From assembly GCA_942491525.1 (NCBI GenBank), contig CALOBW010000056.1, positions 310,001 through 374,000 of the forward strand: a DNA stretch of 64,000 nucleotides. Direction: 5' to 3'. This DNA is from CAYWBU01 sp942491525. GTDB lineage: Bacteria; Desulfobacterota; Desulfomonilia; UBA1062. Numbering within the stretch: the stretch's first letter is position 1; each line of letters starts with the position of its first letter. The notes under the pieces were generated by a model, which did no database searches, was not told where the DNA came from, and saw nothing but the letters and a program-made list of their open reading frames with translations. Below are positions 30,965-38,474 of this stretch, piece by piece. The position numbers were made by a program, and so were the translations under genes.

Positions 30965-31771
30965 CTAGATCAGATTCTCGATACTGTCGCGGTTCTTGCT
31001 GTAGTTGGCAGCAATACGACTCAGCAGATCGTTAATGTCTTCATTGATCAGTTTCTGGATGTAGGTCGGTACATCCTTGGCTTCATACTTCTGGTGGTTC
31101 TCAACTCTTTTGAGCGCGGTATTGACCAGGTAGACAATGGCGCTCAGGCGGTCCAGGGGCTGGTGGTGATTGTGGATGATGGTGATCACCTCGCGGGGGA
31201 AGTGCCATCTGGTGGCCACGTTGGAGCCGATAATGGTGTGGTCCTGGCCGAAAACTTCCTTCTCCTGCTCCAGGTCGGGCCAGTTGCCCTCCTTGTCCAC
31301 TAGCGGCAGATAGTGCTCGCCGGCTTTGCTGATCAGCACCATGCGTCCCAGGTCGTGCAGCAGGCCGCCGGTGAAGAGCCATTCGCGCTCGTTGCGGTTG
31401 CGGCCGAATTCGATGGCGCTCAGGGCGGTCATGTAGGATGCGCGCCAGAGCTCCTCGGTAACTTTTGAATTTGACCCGAAGGTCTCCATAACGCTGATTG
31501 AGAGGGTGATGCACTTGACCATGTCAAAGCCGATGGTCAGGATGGCGTCATGGATGCCGACCGACTCCTTGGTGTGGCGGTAGAAGGGCGAGTTGGCCAG
31601 CTTGATAACTTTGGAGGCCATGGCCGGATCGCTGGCGATGACCTCTTCAACTTTGGCGATGCTGGCGTTGTTGTCCTCCAGCACGTTGAATAGTCTGGTC
31701 TTGCTTGCAGATATGGTGGGGATGCTGTCGATGTCTCTCTCTATCGAGAATCCTGTCTGATTACTGTCCAT
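30965..31771 (-). CDS. HDOD domain signalling protein
   Basis: A 268-residue protein that is almost wholly an HDOD domain (about residues 10-215): SDPAMASKVIKLANSPFY near 48, SVGIHDAILTIGFDMVKCI near 72 and LHDLGRMVLIS near 130. HDOD proteins are HD-like but usually without phosphohydrolase activity and often scaffold chemotaxis or c-di-GMP pathways. It is the first gene of a four-gene minus-strand signalling operon. Start ATG 31771. Confidence 0.88.
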   Translation of the reverse strand: MDSNQTGFSIERDIDSIPTISASKTRLFNVLEDNNASIAKVEEVIASDPAMASKVIKLANSPFYRHTKESVGIHDAILTIGFDMVKCITLSISVMETFGSNSKVTEELWRASYMTALSAIEFGRNRNEREWLFTGGLLHDLGRMVLISKAGEHYLPLVDKEGNWPDLEQEKEVFGQDHTIIGSNVATRWHFPREVITIIHNHHQPLDRLSAIVYLVNTALKRVENHQKYEAKDVPTYIQKLINEDINDLLSRIAANYSKNRDSIENLI

Positions 31772-31930
31772 GGGGTCTTTTAACGGATAGGCGCTTCAGA
31801 AACTTTAATCCCGTTCATAATGGGGGACATGGGAGTGTGATAACTACACTGACAGTGAAATTGGGCTAAATTTTTGCTTTAAAAGAAGAATTGGTGTTAG
31901 ATTTGTGTGGAAAAGTAAAGTTATTGAGAC

Positions 31931-31959
31931 TTGTGTTTTTGCCCTGCATGCCATATATC
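31931..31959 (+). promoter_or_regulatory. Candidate promoter of PPi-phosphofructokinase
   Basis: TTGTGT (31931-31936), 17 bases, TATATC (31954-31959), 31 bases before the start codon. The remainder of 31772-31989 is AT-rich and divergent between HDOD and this gene. Confidence 0.35.
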
Positions 31960-31989
31960 TGCTAGCAAATTATCTGCAGGGGGGAATCG

Positions 31990-33198
31990 ATGAGTGAGAT
32001 TAAAAGAGTAGGAATTATATTTTCAGGCGGCCCGGCTCCGGCAGCCAATGCGGTAATCTCAGCCGCGGCCACAGCCTTTATCCGCAAGGGCGTTGAGGTG
32101 ATCGGCTTCCTGCGCGGTTATCAGAATCTGGAAAACTTCAGTGCCGACCGGCCTCTGGTTGAGGGCGAGCACTACATCAAACTAGATATCGAGGTGGTCG
32201 AGGAGCTGCGCAACACCCAGGGTATCATCATTCATAATTCGCGCGCCAATCCGGGTAAGGCCATCAAGGAGTGGGCCGACCTGCGTGATCCATCCAAGAA
32301 TGAGAAGCTGGTCAACATCTTCAAGGCTTTTGATAATATGGAAGTGGATGCGCTGATCTCCATCGGCGGTGATGACACGCTGAAGACCGCCAACTTCGTG
32401 CACCGTATTCAGCAGGAGGTTGAGGGGCTGCGGCCGGTCAAGGTTGTCCATGTCCCCAAAACTATCGACAATGATTACCACGGCATCGACTGGACCTTCG
32501 GCTTCTTCTCAGCTGCCGAGTGGGCTGGCAAGAATATTCAGAACCTGATGGCTGACAGCTACACCTCGGGCAACTGGTTCATCGCCGAGGTCATGGGCCG
32601 TAAGGCCGGCTGGCTGACCTATGCCGCCGGCATCATGGGTGAGGCCACCCGCATGATCTCGGTCGAGGACATCGAAGGTGAGGTTGTCGATCTGGACGAG
32701 CTGGCCGCCGAGATCTCCGACCTGGTGGTGGCCCGTCAGAAGGCCGGCAGGAACTGGGGCGTGATCTGTGTGGCCGAGGGTGTGGCCGACAAGCTGCCCG
32801 CCGAGCTCAAGGGCAACGAGGTCGACAATCACGGCAATGTGGTCCTGACCAATGTGGGCATCAGCAAGATGCTCAGTGACGCCGCGGCCCGCGTGCACTT
32901 GGAGCGCACCGGCGAGAAGTTCAAGTTCATCCCGCAGCAGATCGGTTATGAGACCAGATGCGCCCCGCCGACCGGCTTTGACGTCATCCTGAGCACCCAG
33001 CTGGGCGTGGGCGCCTGCCGGGCCATGGTTGAGGAGGGTTTGAGCGGCCGTATGGTCAGTGTCGGCGAGATGCTGAGCCTCAAATATGTGCCCTTCGAGG
33101 ATCTGATCGATGAGGAGACCGGCCTGACCATGCTCAAGTTCATCGAGAAGGATTCAGACTTCCAGCAGCTGGCAAGGGTACTCGAAAGAACAATTTAA
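31990..33198 (+). CDS. pfp: PPi-dependent 6-phosphofructokinase
   Basis: A 402-residue PfkA-superfamily enzyme for fructose-6-P/fructose-1,6-bisP. FSGGPAPAANAVIS is near residue 11. The phospho-donor site reads ISIGGDDTLKTANF (near 119) with Asp where ATP enzymes have Gly, and PKTIDNDYHGID (near 156) with Lys where ATP enzymes have Gly. These two changes mark PPi use. TSGNWFIAEVMGRKAGWLT is the sugar-binding segment. PPi enzymes are reversible and common in anaerobes. ATG at 31990 has GGGGGGA upstream. Confidence 0.92.
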   Translation: MSEIKRVGIIFSGGPAPAANAVISAAATAFIRKGVEVIGFLRGYQNLENFSADRPLVEGEHYIKLDIEVVEELRNTQGIIIHNSRANPGKAIKEWADLRDPSKNEKLVNIFKAFDNMEVDALISIGGDDTLKTANFVHRIQQEVEGLRPVKVVHVPKTIDNDYHGIDWTFGFFSAAEWAGKNIQNLMADSYTSGNWFIAEVMGRKAGWLTYAAGIMGEATRMISVEDIEGEVVDLDELAAEISDLVVARQKAGRNWGVICVAEGVADKLPAELKGNEVDNHGNVVLTNVGISKMLSDAAARVHLERTGEKFKFIPQQIGYETRCAPPTGFDVILSTQLGVGACRAMVEEGLSGRMVSVGEMLSLKYVPFEDLIDEETGLTMLKFIEKDSDFQQLARVLERTI

Positions 33199-33204
33199 CA
33201 GAAT

Positions 33205-33231
33205 GGAGCGAGGGAGTTCTTCCCTCGCTCC
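33205..33231. terminator. Bidirectional hairpin
   Basis: A perfect 11-bp stem GGAGCGAGGGA/TCCCTCGCTCC with a 5-nt loop lies between convergent genes ending at 33198 and 33235. No T-tract on either side. Confidence 0.55.
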
Positions 33232-33234
33232 TGA

Positions 33235-33645
33235 TTAATCCAGTTCCACCTCTTCAATTGATTCAACTGCGCTGGAGACCACGAAGACGCGCAGGTTGTT
33301 GCTCTGGGGGTCGGCCGGGAAGAAGAAGAAACCCAGCCGGTCAAGATCATAGCCCGGGGTGGAACCGAGCATGCGCTCGTTGTCTTTGAAGGTTATCTGG
33401 ATGCGATGGCCGTAGGGGCTCTTGCCCGGAATGAATTCAGGGACATCCTTGTATTCCGGATTACCGTCATAGTCTTTGACGAAGAAGACCGCTTTGAGCT
33501 GGCTGAGCTTTACATTGATGATCTTCTCCAGCCCCTCTTCGTTGAGCGGCATCAGGTGGAAGTTCTTCTTCTCGGGCGAGAAGTCGTAGCCGTTGCCTTT
33601 GATGATTTTGCCATCAATGTAATGAACAACAATCTTATTGGACAT
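33235..33645 (-). CDS. Conserved protein with repeated small beta domain
   Basis: The 136-residue protein has two similar halves: KIVVHYIDGKIIKGNGYDFS...FHLMPL (residues 4-34) and RIQITFKDNERMLGSTPGYD...GFFFFPAD (about 81-111). Each looks like a small beta barrel with a 'hydrophobic-DG-x-x-x-G' start. The LKAVFFVKDYDGNPEY stretch between them is familiar from uncharacterised proteins of delta-like bacteria. No signal peptide. Start ATG 33645 has GGAGGA upstream. Function unknown; a PilZ-like or RNA-binding beta fold are possibilities only. Confidence 0.65.
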   Translation of the reverse strand: MSNKIVVHYIDGKIIKGNGYDFSPEKKNFHLMPLNEEGLEKIINVKLSQLKAVFFVKDYDGNPEYKDVPEFIPGKSPYGHRIQITFKDNERMLGSTPGYDLDRLGFFFFPADPQSNNLRVFVVSSAVESIEEVELD

Positions 33646-33737
33646 TTACAATCCTCCATGAGCAAAGTGCAGTATATATATTCGGAAAAAAATGCGGCTT
33701 ACTTAAAAACAGTCTTGATTTTATGAGGTCGAGTGTT

Positions 33738-33767
33738 TTGACCCCGCCCGGCGGCGGCTTATATTTT
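33738..33767 (+). promoter_or_regulatory. Candidate promoter of REC-GGDEF gene
   Basis: TTGACC (33738-33743), an 18-base spacer and TATTTT (33762-33767), about 80 bases before the start codon. The -35 matches other candidate promoters in the window. Confidence 0.45.
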
Positions 33768-33847
33768 ATGCTCATGATCGAAGTCCCAAAGGCCGTTATT
33801 ATAGGATATCTGATACGCAACTTGATGTGCTGTTAAGGGGATTAATT

Positions 33848-34768
33848 ATGCCAAAAGCCGAAACTGGCTTTAAGTACAAGGTCTTGGTCGTTGATGACGA
33901 GCAGCAGACCTTGGATCTGATCAATGACTATCTTTGTGAGGAAGATTTTGAGGTCACCACTGCGCTTTCCGGCGAGCAGGCCTTGGAGTTCATCGACGGC
34001 AATCAATATAATATTGCGATTGTCGACATCCATATGCCCGGCATGGAGGGCACCGAGCTGCTTAAGATAATCAAGGAGAAGAAGCCTCAGATGCAGGTGA
34101 TCATCATCACCGGCTACGGCACCATCCGCGATGCGGTGGAGTGCATGAAGCTGGGCGCAGCTGATTTCATCACCAAGCCGATCATGCTCGACTATCTGAT
34201 GATGACCATCAATCGAGTTATGGAGGCGGCTCGCCTGAAAGAGGAGGCCGAGCTGGCGGAATACTACCGCAATCTTTCGCGCACCGATGAGCTGACCGGG
34301 CTTAATAATTTCCGCCACCTGGTGGCGACCCTCAAGCATGAGGTTGAGCGTCATCTGCGCTATGAGCATGTCCTGAGCCTGGCCATGATCGATATTGATG
34401 ATTTCAAGAAGTACAATGATACCTACGGCCATGAGGAGGGCAATGAGCTGCTCAAGGGGCTGTCGCACATCCTGCGCCACAACACGCGCAACTGCGACGT
34501 GCTGGCGCGCTATGGCGGCGAGGAGTTCATCATTATATTCCCTGAGACGTCACTCAGCGAGGCCCAGATTGTTGCCCAGCGTATCTGTGATACGGTCAAT
34601 GAGCGCCTGGCTTCCAGCGTCACCATTGGCCTGGCCAGCCTGCCGCACGACACCTCCGACTACCATGATCTGATCCGGATTGCCGACAAGGCCATGTACT
34701 GGGGCAAGACCAACGGCAAGAACCGCTGCGTGCCCTATCAGGCCGATGTGATGGCCACCTGCAAGTAG
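33848..34768 (+). CDS. Response regulator with GGDEF (diguanylate cyclase)
   Basis: A 306-residue protein. Receiver at residues 8-125: VVDDEQ, phospho-Asp in IAIVDIHMPGMEG near 60, IITGYGT, FITKPI. A short coiled linker leads to GGDEF (about 148-300): DELTGLNNFRHL, DIDDFKKYNDTYGHEEGNELL, active site YGGEEF (near 225) and an I-site RNCD upstream (RxxD), which implies product inhibition. It should make c-di-GMP when phosphorylated. The ATG at 33848 has AAGGGG seven bases upstream. It overlaps a convergent J-domain gene by 31 bases. It is the likely c-di-GMP source for the window's PilZ protein, by inference. Confidence 0.94.
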   Translation: MPKAETGFKYKVLVVDDEQQTLDLINDYLCEEDFEVTTALSGEQALEFIDGNQYNIAIVDIHMPGMEGTELLKIIKEKKPQMQVIIITGYGTIRDAVECMKLGAADFITKPIMLDYLMMTINRVMEAARLKEEAELAEYYRNLSRTDELTGLNNFRHLVATLKHEVERHLRYEHVLSLAMIDIDDFKKYNDTYGHEEGNELLKGLSHILRHNTRNCDVLARYGGEEFIIIFPETSLSEAQIVAQRICDTVNERLASSVTIGLASLPHDTSDYHDLIRIADKAMYWGKTNGKNRCVPYQADVMATCK

Positions 34769-35391
34769 AGATCGCCGCTCTTGCCTACAAAGTTGCTGCG
34801 TCCCATTCCCGGAATCCGTAAGACTGTCTGGCGGTTGATGTTGGCCGGCACCTTGACCCGGATGGTCTTCTGTTTGAATCCCGGCCGGTAGCTCAGGCTG
34901 ATCTGGCCGCCATTTTTAGCCATGTCGGGCGTAATCCTGACCTCCTCATAGATGTCCATGACATTGTGAAAGGTGCTGCCGGCCTTGCCGGCCGCCAACC
35001 TGAGCATGGTGCGACCCAGGATTTGATGGGGCCGGCCGCCGAAGACCAGGGCCTCGTAGGCGATCATGCCGCCGATGGTCAGAAACTTTTCCAGCCACTC
35101 TTTTCTGATGGGCAGGTCATTGAAGACATCCATATACTCGGCGTGGCTGAAGATGTCGTTGAAGACCGTGTTCTGGTTGAAACCGGTCTTGGGCCCGGCG
35201 TCATAGCGGCGGCGCTTGTCCGGGTCGATCAGGACGCCGTAGGCTTCGGTGATCTCCTTGAAGCGCGCCTCGGCCTCGGCTGAGCCGCCATTGACGTCCG
35301 GATGGTGTTTGAGGGCCAGCTGGCGGTAGGCCTTCTTGATTTCGGCGGCGCTGGAATCGCGGCTGACGCCCAAGGTCTGGTAGTAGTTCAT
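34738..35391 (-). CDS. J-domain protein (DnaJ-like)
   Basis: A 217-residue co-chaperone with an N-terminal J domain (residues 2-65, HPD at 30-32) and a C-terminal part resembling one DnaJ substrate-binding beta domain (about 150-215: SLSYRPGFKQKTIRVKVPAN then LRIPGMGRSN). There is no Gly/Phe region and no zinc-finger repeat, so it is not the main DnaJ. The middle (about 80-145) is helical. Its start overlaps the phosphatase stop (ATGA). Confidence 0.87.
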   Translation of the reverse strand: MNYYQTLGVSRDSSAAEIKKAYRQLALKHHPDVNGGSAEAEARFKEITEAYGVLIDPDKRRRYDAGPKTGFNQNTVFNDIFSHAEYMDVFNDLPIRKEWLEKFLTIGGMIAYEALVFGGRPHQILGRTMLRLAAGKAGSTFHNVMDIYEEVRITPDMAKNGGQISLSYRPGFKQKTIRVKVPANINRQTVLRIPGMGRSNFVGKSGDLYLQVAITSA

Positions 35392-36005
35392 AAGTCATCC
35401 TGCGTTATGATGGTTTCGTCGGGCAGCCGGATGGCGCTTAGGCGGCCGCCGAAGACCGCGCCGGTGTCGATGCCGATCTTGTCCTCGTCCAGATAGGGCA
35501 GCGAGAAGGGGGTGTGGCCGAAGATGACCTTCTTGTTGCGGCCGGTAGGCGCGGTGATGAAATCGTAGCGCGACCAGAGCAGGGCCTTGCTGGGCTGCTC
35601 GCTGAGGGGCAGGTCGGGCTGCAGGCCGGCATGCACATAGATGTAGTTATCATCCTCATGGTAGAGCTTGGTGTTGCGGATGAACTCCAGATGTGCGGGC
35701 GGAATGTTCAGATTGCGTAGCGAACCGCCGTAGCCGTTGAGGGTTGTGCGGCCGCCGTTGGCCAGCCAGACATCGCGATAGCTGCCGTTCTCAAGGTAGT
35801 TCAGCAGCATATCCTCATGGTTGCCGCGCAGGAAGATTGCGGGCAGCTCCAGCAGCATCTCGATCACCCTGCGCGGCTCGGGCCCGCGGTCGATGTAGTC
35901 GCCCAGGAAGATCAGTTTGTCATCCGGGCCGGGCTGGATCTTGGCCAGCAGGGCCACCAGCTGGTCATAGCAGCCGTGGATGTCGCCGATGGCGTAGGTG
36001 GCCAT
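35388..36005 (-). CDS. PPP-family metallophosphatase
   Basis: A 205-residue serine/threonine phosphatase-like enzyme of the PrpE/ApaH-like group. Metal motifs: GDIHGCYDQL (residues 7-16), GDYIDRGPEPRRV (near 35), LRGNHEDML (near 60); late His residues in YVHAGLQPDL and FGHTPFS. It may hydrolyse phosphoproteins or diadenosine tetraphosphate. It overlaps the upstream TPR gene by one base and the downstream J-domain gene by four. Confidence 0.9.
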   Translation of the reverse strand: MATYAIGDIHGCYDQLVALLAKIQPGPDDKLIFLGDYIDRGPEPRRVIEMLLELPAIFLRGNHEDMLLNYLENGSYRDVWLANGGRTTLNGYGGSLRNLNIPPAHLEFIRNTKLYHEDDNYIYVHAGLQPDLPLSEQPSKALLWSRYDFITAPTGRNKKVIFGHTPFSLPYLDEDKIGIDTGAVFGGRLSAIRLPDETIITQDDL

Positions 36006-37651
36006 TACTGCTGCAGGCTCTTCTTGACCTTTATGCGCGCAATCCCCAGGTTCATGATCTTCTCCTCTGCCTTGGATGAGCTCGGCTTGAGTTTGAGGGC
36101 CCGCTTGTAGGCGTCGATGGCGGCATCGATGTCTTCAAGTTTGGCCTGGCCGGAACGTTTGGCGGCCCGCGACTCGTGCGCCTGTCCCAGTTTGATTAGG
36201 ACGTCATAGTCGTTCTTCTGTTTGAGGTAGAGGTTGCAGGAGCGGATGATGCGGTCATTGTCCTTCATGCCGCTGGCGGCGCTGATCTGTCCCTGAATGT
36301 AGGCGGTCTTGCTGCTGCTCTCCAGCAGTATGCCGTAGTAGGCGTAGGCTGTCTTGTACTGTTTGAGCTCCAGGGCCAGGGAGGCGGCCTTGGCGCGGAT
36401 GGCCTTGTCCTGGGGGTTGACGGTCAGGATGCGCTGGTAGGTCTTGAGTGTGCTGGATTTCTGGCCGGCTTTCTCATAGGCCACGGCCAGGTTGCCGAGC
36501 AGGGTCAGATCTTTGGGGCTCAGCTGGGTGGCCTTCTCATAGTATTTGATTTTGCCCTTGGTGTCGCCCTGACTGTCGGCGACACCGGCCAGCTGGGCAT
36601 AGGCCTTGGCGTCGTTCGGGTAGACGCTGATGTAGCGTTTAAGGATCTTCTCAGCCTCGTTATACTGCTTGCGCTTGATATAGTCCTCGATGACCGGCAC
36701 CAGAATCTCCACGTTGGTGGCCTGTCCGGCCGCCTCGCGGTAGAGGGCGATGGCTTTGTCGGCCTGGCCGGTCTGCTCATAGGTGGAGCCCAGATCGAGG
36801 ATGACGCTCTCGTTGCCCGGTTCAAGCTCGAGGGCTCTCTTGAGGTAGGTGATGCGCTCGGCGGCCATGCCGAGCTGACCGCTGATGAAGGCCATGCGGC
36901 GGTAGGTGTTGGCGGTGGCATGGCCCTTGTCGTCGATGTAACGGCAGGCCTGCAGAGCGTCCTCCATGAGACCCATCTTGATGTAGTAGCGCGACAGCTT
37001 GCCGTGGGCGCCCATGTTGTCGGGGTCGGTCTCGATCATGTGGCGGTAGATGGTCACCAGCGCCTCATAGTCGCCTTTCTGCTGCAGCAGTTCGTCTAGC
37101 TGGTCCAGAAATTTCTGATTTTCCGGGAAGCTCTTGTGGGCCGTTTTCAGCAGGGCTATTTTTTCGTCAGCACTGCCGGCGGCCTGGATGCGTGATTCGT
37201 AATCGCCCTCGTTCAGATTGATCTCCAGCGGCAGGGAGGCGATCTTCTGCTCGATGTAGTAGATTTCAATGGGCAGGCTGCGGATGCCGGCGCTGATCAG
37301 CTGGTTGCGGATCTCTTCGGCGTAGACCGGTTCATTCAGGTCGCTCTCTTCGCCGAAGCCGGGGATGTCAGCCGTCAGATACTGTTTGGCAAAGGTGTTG
37401 GCGTTGACCTTGGTGATGATGATGGTCTCATCCCCCTTGATTTTGAGGGTTTCGCCGGCCCCGATCACCTCGGTCTTGCCGTTGATGTTCATCTCCACCG
37501 AGATGAAACGCGGCGGGGTTCTGAAGATCAACGAGATGGTGGCCTCACGCAGGAGACCGATCTTGCCGCCCACCGGGACAGTCAGAAATAGAGCAATTGC
37601 TACAGTAATAATTACAACAACGATCAGTGCCACGTTGCCCTGACGGTTCAT
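36005..37651 (-). CDS. Membrane-anchored TPR protein
   Basis: The 548-residue protein has a short cytoplasmic N-terminus, one helix (about residues 8-30, VALIVVVIITVAIALFLTV) and a small domain (about 45-130), then about ten TPR units (about 150-540). The repeats show the A.....G....A.....A...P pattern, for example near residue 270 (ITYLKRALELEPGNESVILD). The TPR part faces the periplasm if the helix is a standard anchor. It is the first gene of an operon with a phosphatase and a J-domain protein, so an envelope assembly or stress role is possible. Confidence 0.75.
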   Translation of the reverse strand: MNRQGNVALIVVVIITVAIALFLTVPVGGKIGLLREATISLIFRTPPRFISVEMNINGKTEVIGAGETLKIKGDETIIITKVNANTFAKQYLTADIPGFGEESDLNEPVYAEEIRNQLISAGIRSLPIEIYYIEQKIASLPLEINLNEGDYESRIQAAGSADEKIALLKTAHKSFPENQKFLDQLDELLQQKGDYEALVTIYRHMIETDPDNMGAHGKLSRYYIKMGLMEDALQACRYIDDKGHATANTYRRMAFISGQLGMAAERITYLKRALELEPGNESVILDLGSTYEQTGQADKAIALYREAAGQATNVEILVPVIEDYIKRKQYNEAEKILKRYISVYPNDAKAYAQLAGVADSQGDTKGKIKYYEKATQLSPKDLTLLGNLAVAYEKAGQKSSTLKTYQRILTVNPQDKAIRAKAASLALELKQYKTAYAYYGILLESSSKTAYIQGQISAASGMKDNDRIIRSCNLYLKQKNDYDVLIKLGQAHESRAAKRSGQAKLEDIDAAIDAYKRALKLKPSSSKAEEKIMNLGIARIKVKKSLQQ

Positions 37652-37724
37652 AGATCACACTCCTAGTTACATTTAGGGGTAGATATATAACTCCGGGGTC
37701 TATTTGTAAAGGCTCGCCGGGATA

Positions 37725-37752
37725 TTGACCTGTTGCGGCGCGGCCTTAATAT
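37725..37752 (+). promoter_or_regulatory. Candidate promoter of the pilW-like unit
   Basis: TTGACC (37725-37730), a 16-base spacer and TAATAT (37747-37752), 36 bases before the TTG start. Confidence 0.45.
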
Positions 37753-37787
37753 CGGAGAAATTGTTGTTGTTTAATTAGGAGGTCACC

Positions 37788-38474
37788 TTGCGCAGCGGGC
37801 TCTCTCTGATCGAGCTGATGATTGCGCTGCTGTGCGCGTCACTGCTGATGATGAGCATGTACGCCCTCAGCCGGGCCGTGCAGCAGACCTATCGCGACAG
37901 CCGCAGCGACTGGTACTGCCAGCAGGCCCTGCGGACGGCCTATCTGCAGCTGGACCTTGACTTGCAGCAGTTGGGCTATCTGCTGCCGCGCGAGTTGTGG
38001 ATTGCGGTCAATGAGGGCGGGCTCTTCATCGGCGGCCTGCCGCGCACCAGCCAGCACGACGGCCTGCAGCTCGAGACCTGCACCAGCCTGCCCTGTTTTG
38101 CGCTCATCAGGGAGGTCTATGAGGGCGGTCTGCTGCTGGACCAGGTCAGTATCGACGGCGACAGCCGGCCCGATTTCTGGGCCGGCCTGGGAATCATTAC
38201 CCGCGGCGGCGCGGCCCGCATCCAGGGCAACTACAGCCGCGGCAATCTCCTGGTCGCTTACAGCGGCACCCTCAGCGTGCAGCCGGCTGACCGGGTGGTG
38301 CCCGCCATTCACTATCAGCTGCGCAGCCAAGGGCTCTACCGCAACGCGCAGCTGCTGGCTGAGAATATTACCGTTTTTGAGGTGCAGCATATTGATGATG
38401 AACTGAAAATCAGGCTGGAGGCCGAATCTGATGATAAACGGCGTGCCCTTAGCTTCATCTGCCCGATCCTGTGA
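37788..38474 (+). CDS. PilW-like pseudopilin
   Basis: A 228-residue type IV pilin-like protein. Its N-terminus MRSGLSLIELMIALL has a prepilin peptidase site after Gly4 and Glu at mature position 5, followed by the hydrophobic helix. The rest matches PilW in size and in the early QQTYRDSRSDWYCQQALR segment. PilW-type minor pseudopilins help start pilus assembly. TTG start at 37788 is backed by AGGAGG (37777-37782). It overlaps the next gene by 44 bases. Confidence 0.82.
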   Translation: MRSGLSLIELMIALLCASLLMMSMYALSRAVQQTYRDSRSDWYCQQALRTAYLQLDLDLQQLGYLLPRELWIAVNEGGLFIGGLPRTSQHDGLQLETCTSLPCFALIREVYEGGLLLDQVSIDGDSRPDFWAGLGIITRGGAARIQGNYSRGNLLVAYSGTLSVQPADRVVPAIHYQLRSQGLYRNAQLLAENITVFEVQHIDDELKIRLEAESDDKRRALSFICPIL

